NCBI GenBank assembly: GCA_032718475.1
Contig: JAUCBJ010001614.1
Span: 1-49,068 of the forward strand
Direction: 5' to 3'
DNA: 49,068 nucleotides
Source of the DNA: Nemertoderma westbladi
Lineage: Eukaryota; Xenacoelomorpha; Nemertodermatida; Nemertodermatidae
Shown here: positions 18,053 to 30,558 of the stretch, in pieces
How the letters are laid out: the number at the start of each line of letters is the position of its first letter
Position numbering within the stretch: the first letter of the stretch is position 1
Program-made: the position numbers and the translations under genes
Notes under the pieces: generated by a model
Databases searched by the model: none
Seen by the model: the letters and a program-made list of their open reading frames with translations, nothing else
Told to the model about the DNA's origin: nothing

Positions 18053-19241
18053 TGATAAATGAGGTATCTGGTCGGAAAAGTTGTGCAAAGGGGCGCCTCA
18101 AAGCCGATAGTCCTGAAGAACGTGTTGGGAAGTGGAAAAATCAGTTCAGCAACTTGCTTGGGCAGCCACCAAACATCGAGGTCAGCCCCACAAGGAAAAT
18201 ATATGACAATACACTACCTATAGAAACAGGGGACTTCACACCTGCCGAACTCCAAAGAAGCATTAAAAGCATGTCCAATAATAAAGCGAGTGGATTAGAT
18301 GAAATCCCGGCGGAGGTATGGAAAACCGGAGTGCTAAACAGACCATTGTTTGCAACCGGATCTTAAAAGGGGAAAGGCCACCACCAATTTGGACTAAAGG
18401 TCAACTAAAGCCTCTCCCCAAGAAAGGAGACCTCGGCATACCACCAAACTATCGTGGGACCTGTCTGCTTGTGGTAGCTGCCAAAATATACAATAAAATG
18501 ATTCTATATAGGATTAGGCCTCACATAGAGAAACTACTGCGTAAGAGCCAAAACGGATTTCGACCAAGTAGATCAACAATAGCTCAGATACTAGCACCGA
18601 ATCATGACCTTTAATGTTGATGAAAACTTGACAATCATTGATAATAATCAACTAAGGAAGGTCAATGATTTCCAGTTCCTGGGATCATGGATAGAGAGTA
18701 GCAAAAAGGACATAGAAGTTAGGAAAGTAAAGGCTTGGGTAGCTCTATCAAAAATGGATACCATCTGGAAATCAGATCTCTCCAGGCACCTGAAGACTAA
18801 GTTCTTTCGAGTCACAGTGGAAAGTGTATTTTTATACGGGGGTGAGACCTGGACACTGACTAAATCACTTGAACAACGAATTGATGGTTGCTACACAAGA
18901 CTACTAAGGGCAGCCCTAAACATCAGCTGGAGACAACACATGACAAACGCCGAGCTTTATGGTACAATACCACTTGTATCAACCACACTCTGTGAACGCA
19001 GATTAACATTCAGTGGGTACTGCTGGCGAAGTAGAGATGAGGTCATACCAGATCTACTTCTCTGGCAACCAACTCATGGAAAGCGTAGTCGTGGACGACC
19101 GGCCATAACATATATAGATCAACTTGAAAGGGATACTGAACTTTGGAGAAACGAAATTGCGACAACTATGGAGAATCGGAAGCCTGGAAGGATCTCATTT
19201 CCACTGTCCGAGTTCGCTCGACCTAGTAGTAGTAATAGTAA
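18053..19241 (+). mobile_element. LINE (non-LTR retrotransposon) fragment, RT core deleted
   Basis: Three overlapping frames together read as the C-terminal part of a LINE reverse transcriptase. 18055-18340 resembles the segment before RT (ending in NNKASGLDEIPAE); 18325-18600, in another frame, holds the RT motif PPNYRG and QNGFRPSRST; 18604-19240, again in the first frame, holds the thumb and C-terminal region with FQFLGSW, LYGGETW and the LLWQPTHG motif. The catalytic box expected between QNGFR and FQFLG is missing, so an internal deletion of several hundred bases lies at about 18600. There is one frameshift near 18340. It ends in a (TAG)n-like tail. The style is RTE-like, but the clade is not certain. 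Dead copy. Confidence 0.85.
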
Positions 19242-19272
19242 TATTTAGTTAGGATCCTATTAATATTTAGTT
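19242..19272 (+). repeat. right-hand remnant of the 22-bp minisatellite
   Basis: One and a half units identical to 17807-18052. The LINE therefore sits within the array. The last unit ends 7 bp from the last base of the GPCR exon. Confidence 0.9.
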
Positions 19273-19279
19273 CACGTAC

Positions 19280-19654
19280 CTGATAACGGTCCCAACTCAT
19301 ACAAGTGAGGATGAATGTGGTACTCGCCAGCGTGACTATCTGCCCGTAAACCAGAATCTTACACGCCTCCGGACCCAAAACCCACTCCCCGAAGGCGACA
19401 AACAATATCTCTGTAGTCATGGTAACCAGACAAACAGCGAGGTCCCCGACGGCGAGGTTTATCATAAATATTCCGACTCGGGTTTGGGGAGTTCGTTTAC
19501 GGGACTTTCCCACGAGGACTTTGATGATGATGGTGTTGCCGACAATAGTGGTTACCATGGTTACGGCTATTATGCACACTCTGATTTTGTCCCAGTAGGT
19601 TAGGTTGTCGGCTGGAGGGGATGCAGCAGTCACGTTGACTGCGAAATCAGCCAT
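19280..19654 (-). CDS. rhodopsin-family GPCR, first coding exon (TM1-TM3)
   Basis: 125 codons from ATG 19654 to a splice donor CAG/GTACGT at 19279-19274. Two N-glycosylation sites (NVT 7-9, NLT 17-19) lie in a short extracellular N-terminus. TM1 is about residues 26-48 with the conserved GN (VGNTIIIKVLV); TM2 about 62-88 with LAVGD (Asp 2.50); Cys98 is the likely TM3 disulphide cysteine; TM3 ends in the G-protein motif WDRY followed by Gln. The exon ends in phase 0 directly after DRYQ, a usual intron place in peptide receptors. The sequence between TM2 and TM3 (EWVLGPEACK) resembles vasopressin/NPS/CCAP-type peptide receptors, but the ligand cannot be named. Later exons are not found in the window. 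Just inside the intron lie a minisatellite and a LINE relic. Confidence 0.87.
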
Positions 19655-21818
19655 TCCCCTTGCCAATATATACCTCTTCTACTCTTATACCTAAAAATTA
19701 ATATATAAAAAAGTTACCAAAGTTACCAATGCAAAGCAAACCAAAATATCTGGATAAAATATAGTCTCGTTTTATTGTTTTTTAGAAAACGTGGTGATTT
19801 ACATATTGTGTTTCGTAGATTTAGTAAGATGGCGCTATTGGTGGATATATTGGTGCAGAATCTGAGTTTTCATTGATTTCGATTCATCGATTTCGAGTCT
19901 TCGATTACATTAATTAAAGCTTACTTTCATATTATGTGGGTTTTGTAAATGGCGAGTGTGTTCACTAATGAGCTGCGCATTGTATGGCTTTGAATGGCTA
20001 ATCTCGCACTGAATACCTGAAATGAATGTACGTGTTGCAAAAATTGCGATTATATGAATAAATCCCTTATTATGCGGATGCAAATACAGAGCTTCACTCT
20101 TCTAATAATCTCAGAAAATGTTCCAATTACAGCAGTTGATTAGCTAAAGCCTTGATGTACATCACAAGGATACAATAAAAAAATAAGTTAAGAAAGTCAT
20201 CATCCTCATGCATAAAACCTTCCATTTATTTGTAACACATAAATGTCTACTGTAGTTACTGTATAACCTCGGTTAACGAAAATTATAATTATAACGTCCT
20301 TATATATATTTCGGCCTTACTGTTTTAAGAGGAATTGGAAATTTAAACGAGTGTTTACATAAAATTAAATTTCTAAAATATACATTTTTGGTACCACATT
20401 TTGTATCATCGGAAATTATGTTATCTGAAAAATAATGATAAATTGAGGAAGACTAGTCAGCGTGGCCATGGGATATAATATTGACATATTTTTCTGACAG
20501 TATGTCATAGATGACAGATATTAATCTTAGAATTTAATAATCAGGATCTGCAGAAGTCCGTCTTCTCCGGAAATAAATTTAATTAAAAAGTGAAGCTTTT
20601 ATGTGGATTAATCTTAGTTAATGCATCGTACTTAACAAGTACCAAGATTATAATCTGGCTTAACTTCAAGGTATTGAGACAGATGCCTCAGGAGGGCTTT
20701 AGGGAATGTTTACTGCCGCAGTAAAACTAAAAAATTATTGTCGACTCTGATAAATTCAAAAAAATGAACGATTGGAATTCTTATATTCAATCTATCAACC
20801 AGACACAATGGGCAGCATCCAATGAGAGACGAAGTCAGCTGATATAACTAAAAAATGAGGACGAAGTTGGCGTTCTGGAAAAAGTGCCATAATAATTGGT
20901 ATAAATCTAGGTAATAATTACTATATCTATAATATATTTATTATTATTATTGGTGTCAATTTAGTTCGTGGTTATGCCATCACAACAACCACAGAGTGAA
21001 TTATTGTCACGATATTTGCTGAAAAGATACAAATATCACGGTTGCAATAAACACAATGACGACTACATCGGGTTATTGGAATTTATTTGCATCATTTGAA
21101 CAAATTCAGGGGTGTAAGGCATCCATGCGGTCATGATGTTTCATTCTATATTTCAAGAATGGATCAGCACATCGACTGGATTGATGATGTCTGCCCCCAC
21201 TAAATCCACTACTGTGATTCCACAGTTTGTACAGTAATGTAATGTACAATAAAAAAAATAAGCATATCAGGAAAAAGGTTGCGAATTATCGCGACCAGAC
21301 ATTTTTTGCAGAAATTGGAATGGAATTCATTTCCAGGTTTTGGTATCAAATAATTTTTGTTGGCCTTGGCCTATGAGAAATGAACAACCTATCATAAGTG
21401 CAATGATAATTTTATGGTTCAATAGGTTTGGGGCTCAGAAAATTAGCATTGAACAGTTGGTTGAAACTGCAAGGGATTTTACATGGTCTATCTCATTCAC
21501 CCCAAGAAACAGCTCCAGAAATACTTGGCCACATACAGATCTGCCATCTCGAAAATTTGCTATCGCGATAGCTGAAATTCACAATCAATTACGAGCTAAA
21601 ATTAGGGCTAAAATAAATCGGCTAATTCGAATTATGGCAATTTGGAAACTAGTTGGTACATTTAATTACTGTACAGTACAATATTAATTAGGCCTACATT
21701 CCATGCAAATAAAGGTCTCCATTAGAAATTACACACGATTACAAATTTAATCATGTGAATTTAGTGATGAATTTGTTTCACTTTCATAATTGTGCAGTGA
21801 TAAACTGTCTGAGTTATA
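19655..21818. other. intergenic / upstream region of the GPCR
   Basis: AT-rich, no recognisable exon. It should contain the promoter and 5' UTR of the GPCR (minus strand), but no element can be assigned. An open frame at 21340-21687 encodes nothing recognisable. Confidence 0.45.
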
Positions 21819-22061
21819 ACTACTAATAGGAGCGGCATGCTGCTTCATTACAGCTGCATTATATATATATATTACATATATTATAAGAATGCTGTGCCGG
21901 CTTGTCGACAAAATTGCGCCGCCGCAACTCCCTATCCCCATGACATTTGCTAGATCATCCGATCTTCAAGGCCAGTGTCCTTTAAGATGCGTCTCAAGAA
22001 AGTCATGGACTGTACACCATGCTTATTCACTCCATGAGGTCGCTAAAGCACAAGATTATGC
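21819..22061 (-). mobile_element. LINE 3' end, antisense, 5'-truncated
   Basis: Reverse complement of a segment also present at about 36735-36941: both contain the coding end with TGGAGTGAATAAGCATGGTG and GCGCAATTTTGTCGACAAGC, then GCATGCCG and a TAGTAG-like tail. This copy has small indels and an AT insert near 21860-21885. Its truncated 5' end directly touches the (ACG)n array. Confidence 0.85.
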
Positions 22062-22466
<405 letters not shown>

Positions 22467-22490
22467 GACAACTCGTTAATGGTACCCATA

Positions 22491-23022
22491 TGCTAAGCCT
22501 TTGCTCACTATGTGGCTCACCCCACAAGGGAACAGGGCAATATAATACCAGGTTGGAGATAGATTCCAACATATCTCAGGGAGGAAGCTAGCATAGGGCC
22601 AGAGGAAACAGGGAGTAGTGGAGGGAAAACCAACCAATGGAGGGACAGTGTGTATACAATTAACGCACATCTCTTGGTAGGTTAATAAGTAGGTAGGAAT
22701 ATGTAAGCTAGTTTTGTCAGTATTTATATATATAACCGTTACTCAATGTTGATTATGTTCAGTTGGCAAATAATTTCCGTGGAAGTCGGATGTTTTGACC
22801 GTCGTCATAGTCATCACCGTTGCTATACTGATTGTGCTGTATTTACCGGTACTTATATATATATATATCAGCTATTATTAATAACGATAAAACTATAAAA
22901 CTCTTTGTTACACCAGCCTAGGGCCTTTCACCCTCTTACAGTCACTGGAACGCGGCGACGCGTACATCATACAACACAACACATACCGGTCGGGATTCTG
23001 TGCCAACTCGAATCCCGTCACA
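22491..23022 (+). mobile_element. relic or solo LTR related to the BEL element
   Basis: The last 100-180 bp mirror the 3' end of the BEL LTR: a TATATA-rich part, CTCTTTGTTA and CCTTTCACC-like segments, GCGGCGACGCGT (BEL: GCGGGGACGCGT), then a hairpin and CCCGTCACA at exactly the same distance from the end. The hairpin arms differ from BEL by paired changes. Further upstream only scattered similarity (CACCCCA...GGGAA near 22515) is seen, so the left boundary is a guess; TG at 22491 is one option. No flanking internal region and no target duplication found. Confidence 0.6.
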
Positions 23023-23567
23023 TACGCCGAAAGCAATGTTTAGCTGAGATATAAACCGGGCAACAGTTTCAACGTAACATTTCTAGATGTCAACTGTCAT
23101 ATAATCGACGCCATCTCTTACAATTAAACTGCAGTCATTTTTTCACACTAAATATTAATCACATTTCTCCTATTTGACACCCACACACTAAAGAAATAGC
23201 GGCACGGAAAATAAGAAAACACCCAATCAGCCTAGGTTTCAATGATTTACCCAAGTTCCCAGTAATTCAGTTATTTGCATTCCATTGAATTAAATCTTCT
23301 CCACGAGATGAAAGTAAAAGGCCTGATCAATAATGCGAAGAGAATACCTCGAATGCGCTGGAAGCTGAGGTTACAGATAACTTAATTGGATCAGGTCTTT
23401 AGAATTGTCGTCCTTTCACAATCGTACTAGCACTTAGTTGTGACGGTATGTCGGTTTGGTTGACTGAATGATTCCCATCTTCATAATACATTCAATTTGA
23501 GCAACCCACATTAATTTTTGTGCTTTAATATATAAATACTATATTATTTGTGCTTTTATTAGGAAGT
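23023..23567. other. intergenic, nothing recognised
   Basis: AT-rich host DNA without ORFs or clear repeats. Confidence 0.5.
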
Positions 23568-23829
23568 GGCTACTGACCGGACCCATTGACCAGACCCATA
23601 GACCGGACCTATTGACCGGACCCTCTAAATACCGTATTGAAGCGTTATATTTGATTTAGATTTTACTTATGTATTATTGACCGGACCCTTATTATTACCT
23701 CAACTTTATGACAACACCCATAATCTTGTGTTAAGTTTCGTTTATTGCTTTGGTTCCCCAAATACGCCTCTGTAACCTGCTCCTTTATTAACCTGCTCCT
23801 TTAAATGGCGCTGGGTCCGGTCAGTAGCC
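23568..23829. mobile_element. small inverted-repeat element (MITE-like)
   Basis: GGCTACTGACCGGACCCA at 23568-23585 is exactly repeated in inverse at 23812-23829. Just inside the left arm GACCGGACC-type units recur four to five times (to 23690). Imperfect 15-bp direct repeats (TTTGTGCTTTTATTA / TTTGCACTTTTATTA, 13 of 15) lie left of and directly right of the element. No coding capacity. Confidence 0.55.
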
Positions 23830-24409
23830 TTTGCACTTTTATTATATTGATTTATGATAACATCTAGAGTTATATTGTTTAATTTCAAAAAAAAAATCCA
23901 CAATAACCATTAAATATAATAATAATATATAGGCCTATAGAATATGTATGTAAAACTGTTAAAGCGAATGTTAATGAAAACTAATCAAAACTAAAACTAA
24001 GTTTTAACAAAAATTTGTATAAAATTTACATCTTTAAAAAATGTTTAAACCGCAGCATGTTGTCACCTGCATATATTTCATTTACCCAGCATGAATTTGC
24101 ACCAGTCAATGAGTGCCCTCCAGGATTCTTAGTACATTATAAGCTGATTTTCTCTATGTAATATATAAAAATATTGAAGATGGAATTCCGATAGTAGTAG
24201 TAGTAGTTAGACTCTTTCAATCTATTTTTAGCATCATATAAGTTAAATTTGATGCTGATTATTTATTTCACTGTTTTCCTGAGGGTTTATAATGTTTTCC
24301 CTATGTTTTATGGTGATTACTTAAGGGGTACTGTGCGAGCAGTACATTTAGGATTACCAATTCAGAGTAGTATATGTATTAGATTTCCTGCTGATTAATA
24401 TTTTCACTG
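23830..24409. other. intergenic, nothing recognised
   Basis: AT-rich. A short (GTA)n run lies near 24195. Confidence 0.45.
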
Positions 24410-25205
24410 TTTTCCGGGTGTTTTACAGTGTTTTTCCAATATTTTCCAAGTGTTTTACTGTTTTACTAGTGTATTATTACTGTTTTAATGTTTTACTAGT
24501 GTTTTACTGTTTTACTAGTGTTTTACTGTTTTACTAGTGTTTTACTGTTTTAATGTTTTACTGTTTTACTAGTGTTTTACTGTTTTACTAGTGTTTTACT
24601 GTTTTACTAGTGTTTTACTGTTTTACTAGTGTTTTACTGTTTTACTAGTGTTTTACTGTTTTACTAGGGTTTTACTGTTTTACTAGTGTTTTACTGCTTT
24701 ACTAGTGTTTTACTGTTTTACTAGTGTTTTACTGTTTTACTAGTGTTTTACTGTTTTAATGTTTTACTAGTGTTTTACTGTTTTACTAGTGTTTTACTGT
24801 TTTACTAGTGTTTTACTGTTTTACTGTTTTAATGTTTTACTAGTGTTTCACTGTTTTACTAGTGTTTTACTGTTTTACTAGTGTTTTACTGTTTTACTAG
24901 TGTTTTAATGTTTTACTAGTGGTTTACTGTTTTACTAGTGTTTTTTACTGTTTTACTAGTGTTTTACTGTTTTACTAGTGTTTTACTGTTTTACTAGTGT
25001 TTTACTGTTTTACTAGTGTTTTAATGTTTTACTAGTGGTTTACTGTTTTACTAGTGTTTTACTGTTTTACTAGTGTTTTACTGTTTTACTAGTGTTTTAA
25101 TGTTTTACTAGTGGTTTACTGTTTTACTAGTGTTTTTTACTGTTTTACTAGTGTTTTACTGTTTTACTAGTGTTTTTTACTGTTTTACTAGTGTTTTTTA
25201 ATGTT
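24410..25205 (+). repeat. 19-bp minisatellite
   Basis: About 40 copies of TTTTACTGTTTTACTAGTG, with variants (TTTTAATG, GGTTTACTG) and occasional short units TTTTACTG. The unit is itself made of two related halves (8 + 11 bp). Confidence 0.96.
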
Positions 25206-26255
25206 TAATTTAGAATCATCCCTTTCGAAATGGTTGTATTTTACAAATTTCTTACCTTAAGTTATTAATCAAGGAACCTTTCTGGAGGAATATTCTAATA
25301 AAATCGGATTAGTCTGGATAACGTTGCGAATGAAGAGACAATGTGTCAATCATTAGATTTACATTAGCTTCCATAGGACTTACTGTATGCCTTTAAGTAA
25401 TTATTACGATTCCGGGACCTGAGAGTTTACGCTAATCCGTGGGAAGCTGGTCCGGATGAAATGAAGCTCAAGAAAATCCTGTCATAATAAATAAATAAAA
25501 CAACAGGAAAAATTAAGTCGTTAATTAATTGAAGTCGAAAAACTTCGAAAACATATAAAAAATATAATATAATAATGTGAAATATTATATGCGAAAAAAT
25601 ATATTAGACAATCATAAAAGCGCATCTATCTGTCAGTCATGCATCCTTCCCTTCCTCCATTCTCATATTTTCTTGTCTGCGACCGCGGTCACAGATGTTA
25701 TCTCAAAAAAGATAAGTACGAGCTAAAAGTGTTTGATCGATTTCTGAGGCATCTCAATTAAACAGGACCACGCAAACACAAAGCATGTATGCATAATTTA
25801 ACATCAGATGTTGTGTTATTGCACCCGTACACATATATTTTTGTCATACGTCAGAAATCTAATATATTTATCAATGTCGCTCAATCAGAGTCAATTTGCC
25901 AAGGAATAATTTCATTCCTGGATTATCCCCGGCATCCATTATTCACTAATATAGTCAGTCACACCTCGGCTCACGTCGATTTTAAATTAACGTATCGCGG
26001 CCATGTTAATTTAATAATATTAAATTATTAAAGAACTAAATTTTACCCATTTATAACTATTAATGAAAATCAGTTAAGAAGATGACCCTGGGAGATGTCC
26101 GCGTACCACGGCAAAGAAATGAGGCAAAAAATTGCAAAACATGATCTTATAGTGACATCCAAAGGAATGGAAAAATCAACGCCGGTGGTTATATAAAGCG
26201 ATTATAATTCTAAATATCGATACTACATAAACCATAACGAATAAATAGATATGCC
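25206..26255. other. intergenic, nothing recognised
   Basis: AT-rich, no gene-like ORF. Confidence 0.45.
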
Positions 26256-26268
26256 ATAATTCACAATA

Positions 26269-26385
26269 TTACAACTTTTATTGGGCCAGGTGGGATCGAA
26301 CCGGTGACCTCCGGGTTGGAATTCTGACGCTATAACCATTCAGCTAGCGGCTCATGTAATCCTGGAAATCTACCTGATACCGTGT
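26269..26385 (-). mobile_element. tRNA-derived SINE with 13-bp target duplication
   Basis: On the minus strand 26353-26283 reads as a tRNA-like sequence with an A box (TAGCTGAATGG, 26346-26336) and a B box (GGTTCGATCCC, 26302-26292), the internal promoter of RNA polymerase III. The acceptor and T stems do not pair, so it is not a working tRNA gene. Direct repeats ATAATTCACAATA at 26256-26268 and 26386-26398 flank the element. The tail is AATAAAAGTTGTAA. Confidence 0.8.
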
Positions 26386-26398
26386 ATAATTCACAATA

Positions 26399-27443
26399 GA
26401 ACACTTTAGGTGTGATAGCGCTTATACCAGCTAGCTTAAGCTATGTTGATGATACTACCAACCACGTCAAAGACCGGTACCTCATTCCTATAACATTATG
26501 TGGAGCGACGCTGTAAGCGAGATTTTTAGCACACGGGTGTTCCGGTGCTTCAACCGTACCGGTACCGGTGTCTCACCGCGGTCTGTCTGTCTGTCTGTCT
26601 TTCGGCAAATATTTGGTGGCCAATTTTTTTATGAATTTGAACCAAACTTGTTACCAAATAGTTTATGTTTCCCTGACAGAGGGCGACTAGCGAAGCTTGG
26701 TCTACTACTGTGCGAAGGTCCCACCAATATGGATATGTACTGTAGTGTGTGTATACGGCCACGGTGAATATATTGAGATATACATATCTAATTCTAATTA
26801 TAACTCGGACATAGACAATCGCGACGGGAGCACCAGTAAGGAAAACCTACGGAAAGCAGCTGATACCGCCACCAGATTAATATATTTTACCAACCCGACT
26901 ACTCAGAGGGGTGCTCCAAATTAATTGTGTCTGAATCTGAAAAAAAAACGTAAATTTCGATAAAGTTGGTATTCTAGTCTACATAACTGCGATGTATTCA
27001 CAGAAAATATATTCTAATTATAAATAACCCCTCTGGGTAAATCTTGTTTTCGGTAGAATGAGTTGATTTTGTGTGGCCTATTTTTATCAGACAATTGTAA
27101 TCAGTTATGGGGGTTTGATAATGAAACTTGTTACTCGTTTAATGATCTTATTGAGTAGCAATAAGTACCCCCATGGGAACGAATGCCATCACCGGAGCGG
27201 TATCTGATGCACTTTGACCTTCAGCTAGATTCTTACTGAATATCATCGTATGTTCCAGGATCTGATAAGTAGGCTACCGGTAGTGGAACCACGGTCTCAG
27301 GTGGCCAGAGAACGATGTAAATGTAGAGTACTGTAAACAGTACTACCGACCGCTTCAGGTAAAGTACCCTGAAATTGTTGTGTCTGGTCATGTTCAGCTA
27401 AGTCCTGTGAAAGTGTACTGAATACGGCTGCGTGGTGCGGCTG
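26399..27443. other. intergenic with a short GTCT run
   Basis: No recognisable exon. (GTCT)n at 26581-26600 lies in a GC-richer stretch (26490-26760) that may be part of an interspersed repeat. CCGTACCGGTACCGGTG near 26555. Confidence 0.4.
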
Positions 27444-28216
27444 TGTACAGGCTGCTCAGTGTACAGGCTGCTCAGTGTACAGGCTGCTCAGTGTACAGGC
27501 TGCTCAGTGTACAGGCTGCCCAGTGTACAGGCTGCCCAGTGTACAGGCTGCTCAGTGTACAGGCTGCTCAGTGTACAGGCTGCTCAGTGTACAGGCTGCT
27601 CAGTGTACAGGCTGCCCAGTGTACAGGCTGCCCAGTGTACAGGCTGCTCAGTGTACAGGCTGCCCAGTGTAAGGCTGGTCAGTGTACTGTACAGGCTGCT
27701 CAGTGTTCAGGCTGCCCAGTGTACATGCTACTCATTGTTCAGACTGCCCAGTGTAAGGCTGCTCAGTGTTCAGGCGGCCCAGTGTAAGGCTGCCCAGTGT
27801 AAAGAGTGCCCAGTGTTCAGGCTGCCCAGTATACAGTGTAAGGCTGCTCAGTGTTCAGGCTGCCCAGTGTAAGGCTGTCCAGTGTACAGACTGCCCAGTG
27901 TAAGGCTGATCAGTGTACAGTCTGATCAGTGTTCAGACTACCCAGTGTACAGGCTGCTCAGTATACAGGCTGCTCGGTGTAAGGTTGCTTAGTGTACAGG
28001 CTGCCCAGTGTAAGGCTGCTCAGGCTCAGTGTTCAGGCTGCCCAGTGTAAGGTTGCTTAGTGTACAGGCTTCTCAGTGTACAGACTGCCCAGTGTAAGGA
28101 TGCTCAATGTACAGGCTGCCCAGTGTACATGCTGCTCAGTGTAAAGGCTGTTCAGATTACAGGGTGCTCAGTGTTCAGGCTGCTCAGTGTACAGGCTGCT
28201 CAGTGTAAGGCTGCTC
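27444..28216 (+). repeat. 16-bp minisatellite
   Basis: About 45-50 copies of CAGGCTGCTCAGTGTA; regular to about 27670, then increasingly mutated. Because 16 is not a multiple of 3 the same units appear in all frames (48-bp protein period), which makes ORFs such as 27432-27872 spurious. Confidence 0.95.
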
Positions 28217-30558
28217 AGAAAGATAAATGTGCAAATGGAAAGTGGGATGACCTACAACCTATTTCCCACCTGATTTTGATATAATGGTACCTGTATGACG
28301 ATAAGCTTGTTTACTTCGTCCGCGGAGCTTGCTTACTTGCATACAGTCCCCCACGAACGTGTTCTGATGGTGTGTACCGCTGATTACACGAAATACAGTA
28401 AACATTAACAAGTTATAAGGGGAATTAGGCCTCGTCGGTTATTCTTATCAATATCAATATCGTATATCAATATGTAATGCTGAACACAGAATACAGGTCG
28501 ACGCATGTCGATTTTACCCTGGAGAGGTATAATTTTGATTGCAACAATAATATTCATCCCCATCTGCTACAATTTGAAGAAGACTATTACATAATAATAC
28601 CTATAATTAAAACAATTAATTATTATAATTCTATAGTTAATAAAAACAGTATATCATTCGGGGGATGGAATTTATAGGTCATCTAATTAATTGTTTAAAG
28701 ATTAGCAAACAATACGATGTACTTGCATTGATAAAACCCATAAATAAAACTTGGATATAAAATGTAAAATCGGGATGCAAAAGATCACTTTCTGAGCTAC
28801 GAAAGGAAAATTGGATACAACTTATCTGGATACAAGCGGTCCGTTTACCTTATAAATGAAAAATACGAATGTGCGAAGTTAAGAACTGTCGGGGGGGGGG
28901 GGGAGGGGGGGGGGGAGTGTCCGGGGGGAAGTGTCCGAACACCAAATAAACACTTAAGTAATAAAACTAACCAAGACTGCATATACTTACAATCATAATA
29001 CTTGATAACAAGACAGACAACAGAAATTACATGAGATATAACGATAAAATTTAATATTTCCGGTAAATAAAATACTTATTATACCTTCTCGTCTATCTAT
29101 CTCATTTACCTCGCTAGCTGCGCACGCCCGGTAAATATGTGATGTCGAAAAGAGCGGTAAATTAGGCACTTTTTATTTTCCTTACAAAATTAGTTATAAA
29201 ATGTACTTTCACTCACATCTTGTTATAATATAATAGATTTACTTTGTTTCTCAAACAATTATTGATAACTATTCAATAAAATAATAATTAGTGTCATTTT
29301 ATGAAGCGCAGTAGCTGCAGTGCTATCGCTGTATCTCCTGTTTGTATAGAGAAATTAAATGTATCATATCGTGGAGGAAGTAAACAGCTGCATGATGCAG
29401 CATACAAGCAATCCGTGTATTTAATATGATATAACGACCTCCAGTTAGGGTTCATTATTTACAGTATTTGACTGGCGTAGTCACATGCTCCGAGAAAAGA
29501 ATACTGGAAAGCACCGGCACAATGAACAATTTAGTAGGTAAACAATAATCATTATGTTGATAGCTTGCATAGCAGGCGAAAATACAAAGTTATTCACTTC
29601 TAATTGGCCAACAGGATTACAGAGAATGTGAGAAGTAAGTGATAAACCCAAATACCAGCTGATTACTCTCAAAAATATAACTGTAATCTATTCTATGGAC
29701 TTCCCCCCCCCCCCCTCCCCCTCCCCCTGTCTCCCTAGTTTAGGCCTCACAATAACGGAGTACCATTATAATTCAACGGAACTGTATTGGCTAATATTTA
29801 TTTAGGACAATCTTACCTGATAATAAAGTTGTTTTATTCCAATTTGAAAAGTAAGAAGTTCTGTGAAGTCAAAAGCAACAGCTAGTATAAATTTAACTAT
29901 TTTTATGAAAACTGAGAAATAATGGTAGCGGCTCATTTACTTTATGGAACTGATGTGAAGTAGTTTGGTTCGTTTCATTTTGATTGGCTGCTTTCTCTCT
30001 ATACACTCAGAGAAACAACTGTGGTGCATCAGTCAGGCAAAGGAAAGCCGACTGCTGAGGAAAACCATTGGGAAACAGCCGAGCAGCAGATGGGAAGGAA
30101 GGAGGAATTTGCCCAATTAAAAATAACATCCATTTCGGGAAAACATTAGAAAATGGCGCAATAACATCATGAAATTTTATATATTGATAGAAAGTACAAA
30201 CACGTTTGGAAATACCAATAATATAAAATTATCAATTTTCAAAAAAAAATTATCTATCAATTCGTATTCTCAAATTTGAGAAATTCCCCCCTAAATATTT
30301 AACTCTTTTTTTTAACAAAGCAGCTTGATAAGAAATCGAACCGAAATTTTACATTTTTTTAAATAAAAATAATAAATAATAATAATTTTAGTGCTCTCGT
30401 TGTGTTACTTGCACTCACTCACTCGTACATTAAAGATTATTATATTAGCCTTCAATTGTTGAACAGTAGGTCTCACTTCTAATACACTCAGCAACAACTA
30501 GGCCCTACTACCGTAAAGACTACCATTTAGATAGTTCAAAAGCCAAATTTTACAAACA
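28217..30558. other. intergenic with poly-G and poly-C tracts
   Basis: AT-rich without recognisable genes. G13-A-G11 at 28891-28915 and a C13 tract starting at 29703 followed by CT-rich sequence are candidates for four-stranded DNA. Confidence 0.5.

Noticed and set aside
21340-21687. 115-codon ORF as a gene
   Set aside because: No recognisable similarity, AT-rich codon use, no splice or promoter support.
24410-25205. CRISPR-like array
   Set aside because: Units are contiguous without unique spacers, and the DNA is from an animal.
26283-26353. Functional tRNA gene
   Set aside because: A and B boxes are present, but acceptor, anticodon and T stems do not pair; it is flanked by a target duplication, so it is a SINE.
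27432-27872. 146-codon Cys-rich repeat ORF
   Set aside because: 16-bp array is open in all frames; nothing unique.
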